NCBI GenBank assembly: GCA_020696915.1
Contig: JAJFMR010000164.1
Span: 1-6,933, forward strand
DNA: 6,933 bases
Direction: 5' to 3'
Source of the DNA: Rhizobiaceae bacterium
GTDB lineage: Bacteria > Pseudomonadota > Alphaproteobacteria > Rhizobiales > Rhizobiaceae
The notes below the pieces were generated by a model. The model saw nothing but the letters and a program-made list of their open reading frames with translations. It did not search any database and had not been told where the DNA came from. Position numbers and translations under genes: made by a program. Below are positions 4,525 to 6,933 of the stretch, piece by piece. The number at the start of each line of letters is the position of its first letter. Position 1 is the first letter of the stretch.

Positions 4525-6708
4525 ATGGTTGACGACACGGAACTGAACAGGCTCGCCGGACTGAAAGCGCCGCTCCCCGGGCAGGCAGCGCGGCGGCGCG
4601 CGCTTCAGGCGGCCATGCAGTCCTTCGACGAAAAAGACCGGCGTGTCACCCAAGGAACGTCCGGGGCCGTTCGTCTCACTCGACGGGCACGCAAACTCTG
4701 GAGTGAGATCATGCAGAAGAAACTGCTCGCTACGCCGGCACTTGCCGGGTTGATGGCGCTGCCGATCGCCGGCTACGCCGCCTATTATCTGATCGAGGAG
4801 TCGCCGTTTGGCTTGCGCTCGGATCGTCCGGCCAGCGCCGAGCCCGCGGAGGAGAAAGAGATCGCCGCTGCGGACCACCGCCGTAACCTTGCCGTGGAGC
4901 CAACGCGGATGCCCGTGGCGCAGCCGGCGCCCGAGACCGACAGTGCCGCAACCGCTCCTCTCGCGCGGCGCGAACGAACGGCGGAAGCCCAAATGCCGAC
5001 GGCGGGCCAGGAGCGGCAGGACATGGGGGCGCTCTCCGCCGACGCGTTTCATGCTCGCCCGCCGATGCCGCAGCTCAAGGAAGGCCTTCCACCAGTCGCG
5101 ACGGGAATGGCGGAACTTGCAAAGACCGAAGAGAGGTCGGTGATCGGCGTCCTGCCGGCCGACATCATGCCGCCGGCCGACGAAAACCGGGACCGCATCG
5201 AGGACTTCAGGACCAGCCCGGTGCGTTCGGTGACGCAGGATCCGGTGTCCACCTTCTCGATCGACGTCGATACGGCCTCCTACTCCTGGGTGCGGCGCTC
5301 GCTGAAGGAAGGGCTCCTGCCGCAGGCCGATACGGCGCGCGTCGAGGAGATGATCAACTATTTTCCCTACGACTGGCAGGGGCCCTCGGACGCCACGGTT
5401 CCGTTCAACCCGACGGTCACCGTCATGCCGACGCCGTGGAATGAAAAATCGAAGCTCATGCACGTCGCGATCAAAGGCTTCGACATCACGCCCGCCGCGC
5501 AGCCGAAAGCCAATCTCGTCTTCCTGCTCGACGTCTCGGGCTCGATGGATTCGCCCGACAAGCTGCCGCTCCTCAAAAGTGCCTTCCGGCTCCTGGTGAG
5601 CAAACTCAGTCCCGACGACACGGTGTCGATCGTGACCTATGCCGGCAATGCCGGCACGGTGCTGATGCCCACCAGGGCGGCCGAACGCGAAAAGATACTG
5701 GCGGCGATCGACAAGCTCGACCCCGGCGGATCGACGGCGGGGGAGGCCGGGATACGGGAAGCCTACAGGCTCGCCGAGCAGTCCTTCGTGAAGGACGGCG
5801 TCAACCGGGTGATGCTTGCGACCGACGGCGATTTCAACGTCGGGCAGACCGACGACGAGGACCTGAAGCGCCTGATCGAGGAAAAGCGTGAGGGCGGCGT
5901 CTTCCTGTCGGTGTTCGGCTTTGGCCGCGGCAACCTCAACGATCAGATGATGCAGACGATCGCCCAGAACGGCAATGGCACGGCGGCCTATATCGACACG
6001 CTGGCGGAGGCCGAGAAGGTGCTGGTCGGGGATGCCTCGTCGACCCTGTTCCCGATTGCCAAGGACGTAAAGATCCAGGTCGAGTTCAACCCCCGCAGGG
6101 TCGCCGAATACCGGCTGATCGGCTACGAGACGAGGGCGCTCGCCCGCGAGGATTTCAACAATGACCGCGTCGATGCGGGCGAAATCGGCTCCGGGCACTC
6201 GGTGACGGCGATCTACGAGATCACCCCGACGGGCGCGCCGCAGATGATCGACGATCTCCGTTACGGCGAGGCCACGACCGACAACCCGGCCGGTATCGCC
6301 AATGCCGAGGAATATGCTTTCGTAAAAATCCGCTACAAGCTCCCCGACGAGGACGTCTCGAAGCTGATCACCACGCCGGTCACCGAGGCAAACGCCGTTT
6401 CGACATTCGATGCAGCCGATGCCGACCGGCGCTTTTCGGTCGCGGTGGCGGCCTTCGGCCAGAAGCTTCGCAATGCCGACCAGACGGCGTCGTTCGGCTA
6501 TGAACGTATTCTGGAGATTGCGGCGGCGGCGCGGGGAGCGGATCCGTTCGGCTACAGGTCCGAGTTCCTGGGGCTGGTGCGTCTTGCCTTGCGGTTTGCG
6601 ATCGCAGGCGGAATCTGCGATGCGTCGGCGGCTGGCCCGAGACCGGAGAGACACGGCAATGCGCAGGCGCGTCATTCTCGTCCGCCACGGCGACGATCCG
6701 CCGGATGA
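4525..6708 (+). CDS. Membrane-anchored von Willebrand factor A domain protein (YfbK-like, DUF3520 C-terminus)
   Basis: A 727-residue protein whose molecular function is not established. Residues 1-65 form a charged, probably cytoplasmic segment. Residues 67-90 are hydrophobic (LLATPALAGLMALP onward) and look like a single membrane anchor. Residues 95-215 are a Pro/Ala/Glu-rich linker. The YfbK-type N-terminal domain (PVSTFSIDVDTASYSWVRRSL, then EEMINYFPYDW) covers about 222-300. The vWA domain runs from about 328 to 510 with an intact metal-ion-dependent adhesion site: DVSGS at 336-340, Thr404 in GGSTAG, and Asp434 in ATDGD. A DUF3520-like region follows, ending with the family's usual DPFGYRSEFLGLVRLA (673-688). 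The last 39 residues are Arg/Ala/Pro-rich, resemble no domain, and overlap the next gene by 50 bp. The gene directly follows the sigma factor, so an anti-sigma or sensor role is plausible but inferred. An internal ATG at residue 63 would give a signal-anchor start instead. Confidence 0.88.
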   Translation: MVDDTELNRLAGLKAPLPGQAARRRALQAAMQSFDEKDRRVTQGTSGAVRLTRRARKLWSEIMQKKLLATPALAGLMALPIAGYAAYYLIEESPFGLRSDRPASAEPAEEKEIAAADHRRNLAVEPTRMPVAQPAPETDSAATAPLARRERTAEAQMPTAGQERQDMGALSADAFHARPPMPQLKEGLPPVATGMAELAKTEERSVIGVLPADIMPPADENRDRIEDFRTSPVRSVTQDPVSTFSIDVDTASYSWVRRSLKEGLLPQADTARVEEMINYFPYDWQGPSDATVPFNPTVTVMPTPWNEKSKLMHVAIKGFDITPAAQPKANLVFLLDVSGSMDSPDKLPLLKSAFRLLVSKLSPDDTVSIVTYAGNAGTVLMPTRAAEREKILAAIDKLDPGGSTAGEAGIREAYRLAEQSFVKDGVNRVMLATDGDFNVGQTDDEDLKRLIEEKREGGVFLSVFGFGRGNLNDQMMQTIAQNGNGTAAYIDTLAEAEKVLVGDASSTLFPIAKDVKIQVEFNPRRVAEYRLIGYETRALAREDFNNDRVDAGEIGSGHSVTAIYEITPTGAPQMIDDLRYGEATTDNPAGIANAEEYAFVKIRYKLPDEDVSKLITTPVTEANAVSTFDAADADRRFSVAVAAFGQKLRNADQTASFGYERILEIAAAARGADPFGYRSEFLGLVRLALRFAIAGGICDASAAGPRPERHGNAQARHSRPPRRRSAG
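6645..6650 (+). promoter_or_regulatory. Ribosome binding site of the glutamine amidotransferase gene
   Basis: GGAGAG lies 8 bp before the ATG at 6659, inside the tail of the vWA reading frame. It favours 6659 over an earlier in-frame ATG at 6620, which would add 13 mostly basic residues. Confidence 0.5.
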
Positions 6709-6933
6709 TCGGGTCGTCTCTTTTCTTGTCGCCAACGGCTTCGAGCCGGTCGTTCGCCGGCCCTTCGCGGGCGACCTGCTCGGCGAGCCTGACGGCGAGG
6801 TGGCCGGCAGCGTTATTTATGGCGGCAGGTACGCGGTCTACGAGACCGGCCGCTTTCCTTTCCTGAAGGAAGAGTATCGCTGGATCGAAGCCTGCCTGAG
6901 GGCGGGAACGCCGTTGCTCGGCATTTGCCAGGG
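6659..6933 (+). CDS. Class I glutamine amidotransferase (GMP synthase GATase-like), 5' part
   Basis: The first 91 codons of a gene that runs off the right edge. The N-terminus (MRRRVILVRHGDDPPDD) and SVIYGGRYAVYE (51-62) match the class I GATase pattern. The frame reaches the nucleophile elbow LLGICQG, with Cys90 as the predicted catalytic cysteine. Such domains release ammonia from glutamine for transfer to an acceptor; stand-alone COG0518-type proteins mostly have unknown acceptors. The catalytic His and Glu would lie beyond the window. It begins within the last 50 bp of the vWA reading frame in a different frame, so it is probably translationally coupled in the sigma/vWA operon. A peptidase-like or other DJ-1/PfpI-superfamily role is less likely given GICQG. 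Confidence 0.85.
   Translation, partial: MRRRVILVRHGDDPPDDRVVSFLVANGFEPVVRRPFAGDLLGEPDGEVAGSVIYGGRYAVYETGRFPFLKEEYRWIEACLRAGTPLLGICQ

Noticed and set aside
4393..6735. A 780-codon open frame on the minus strand across the vWA gene
   Set aside because: It is antisense to a vWA protein with an intact metal site and has only an Arg/His-rich low-complexity product. Length alone is not evidence in such GC-rich DNA.

Overview
The window looks like the chromosome of a high-GC alphaproteobacterium, most likely Rhizobiales. This rests on protein similarity recalled from memory and on the strong G/C bias at third codon positions; no species call is justified. Genes are tightly packed, and no mobile element, tRNA, rRNA or CRISPR array is visible.

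Left half (about 144-3351, minus strand): a zinc-import operon read right to left. An AztA-type ABC ATPase is followed by an AztB-type ABC-3 permease, an AztC-type periplasmic zinc-binding protein, and a small DUF442/TIGR01244 protein with a phosphatase-like CRSG loop. A consensus -35 box and a weaker -10 box lie upstream of aztA. Between them sits an AT-rich inverted repeat resembling a Zur operator, so zinc-dependent repression is likely. The aztD metallochaperone gene, which follows aztC in the described Paracoccus azt cluster, is not at that position here.

Middle (about 3436-3890, plus strand): a monocistronic YoaB-like RidA-family gene. It is transcribed divergently from the zinc operon, has a perfect 12-bp palindrome in its candidate promoter, and is followed by a strong GC hairpin.

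Right half (3962-6933, plus strand): an ECF sigma factor gene, then directly a membrane-anchored von Willebrand factor A (YfbK-like) protein, then the start of a class I glutamine amidotransferase cut by the window edge. The spacing (2 bp, then a 50-bp overlap) suggests one operon. The vWA protein has a short cytoplasmic N-terminus, one membrane segment and a large exported domain. That layout would suit a membrane-bound partner or anti-sigma factor for the sigma factor. This is the least characterised unit in the window and the best candidate for new biology.
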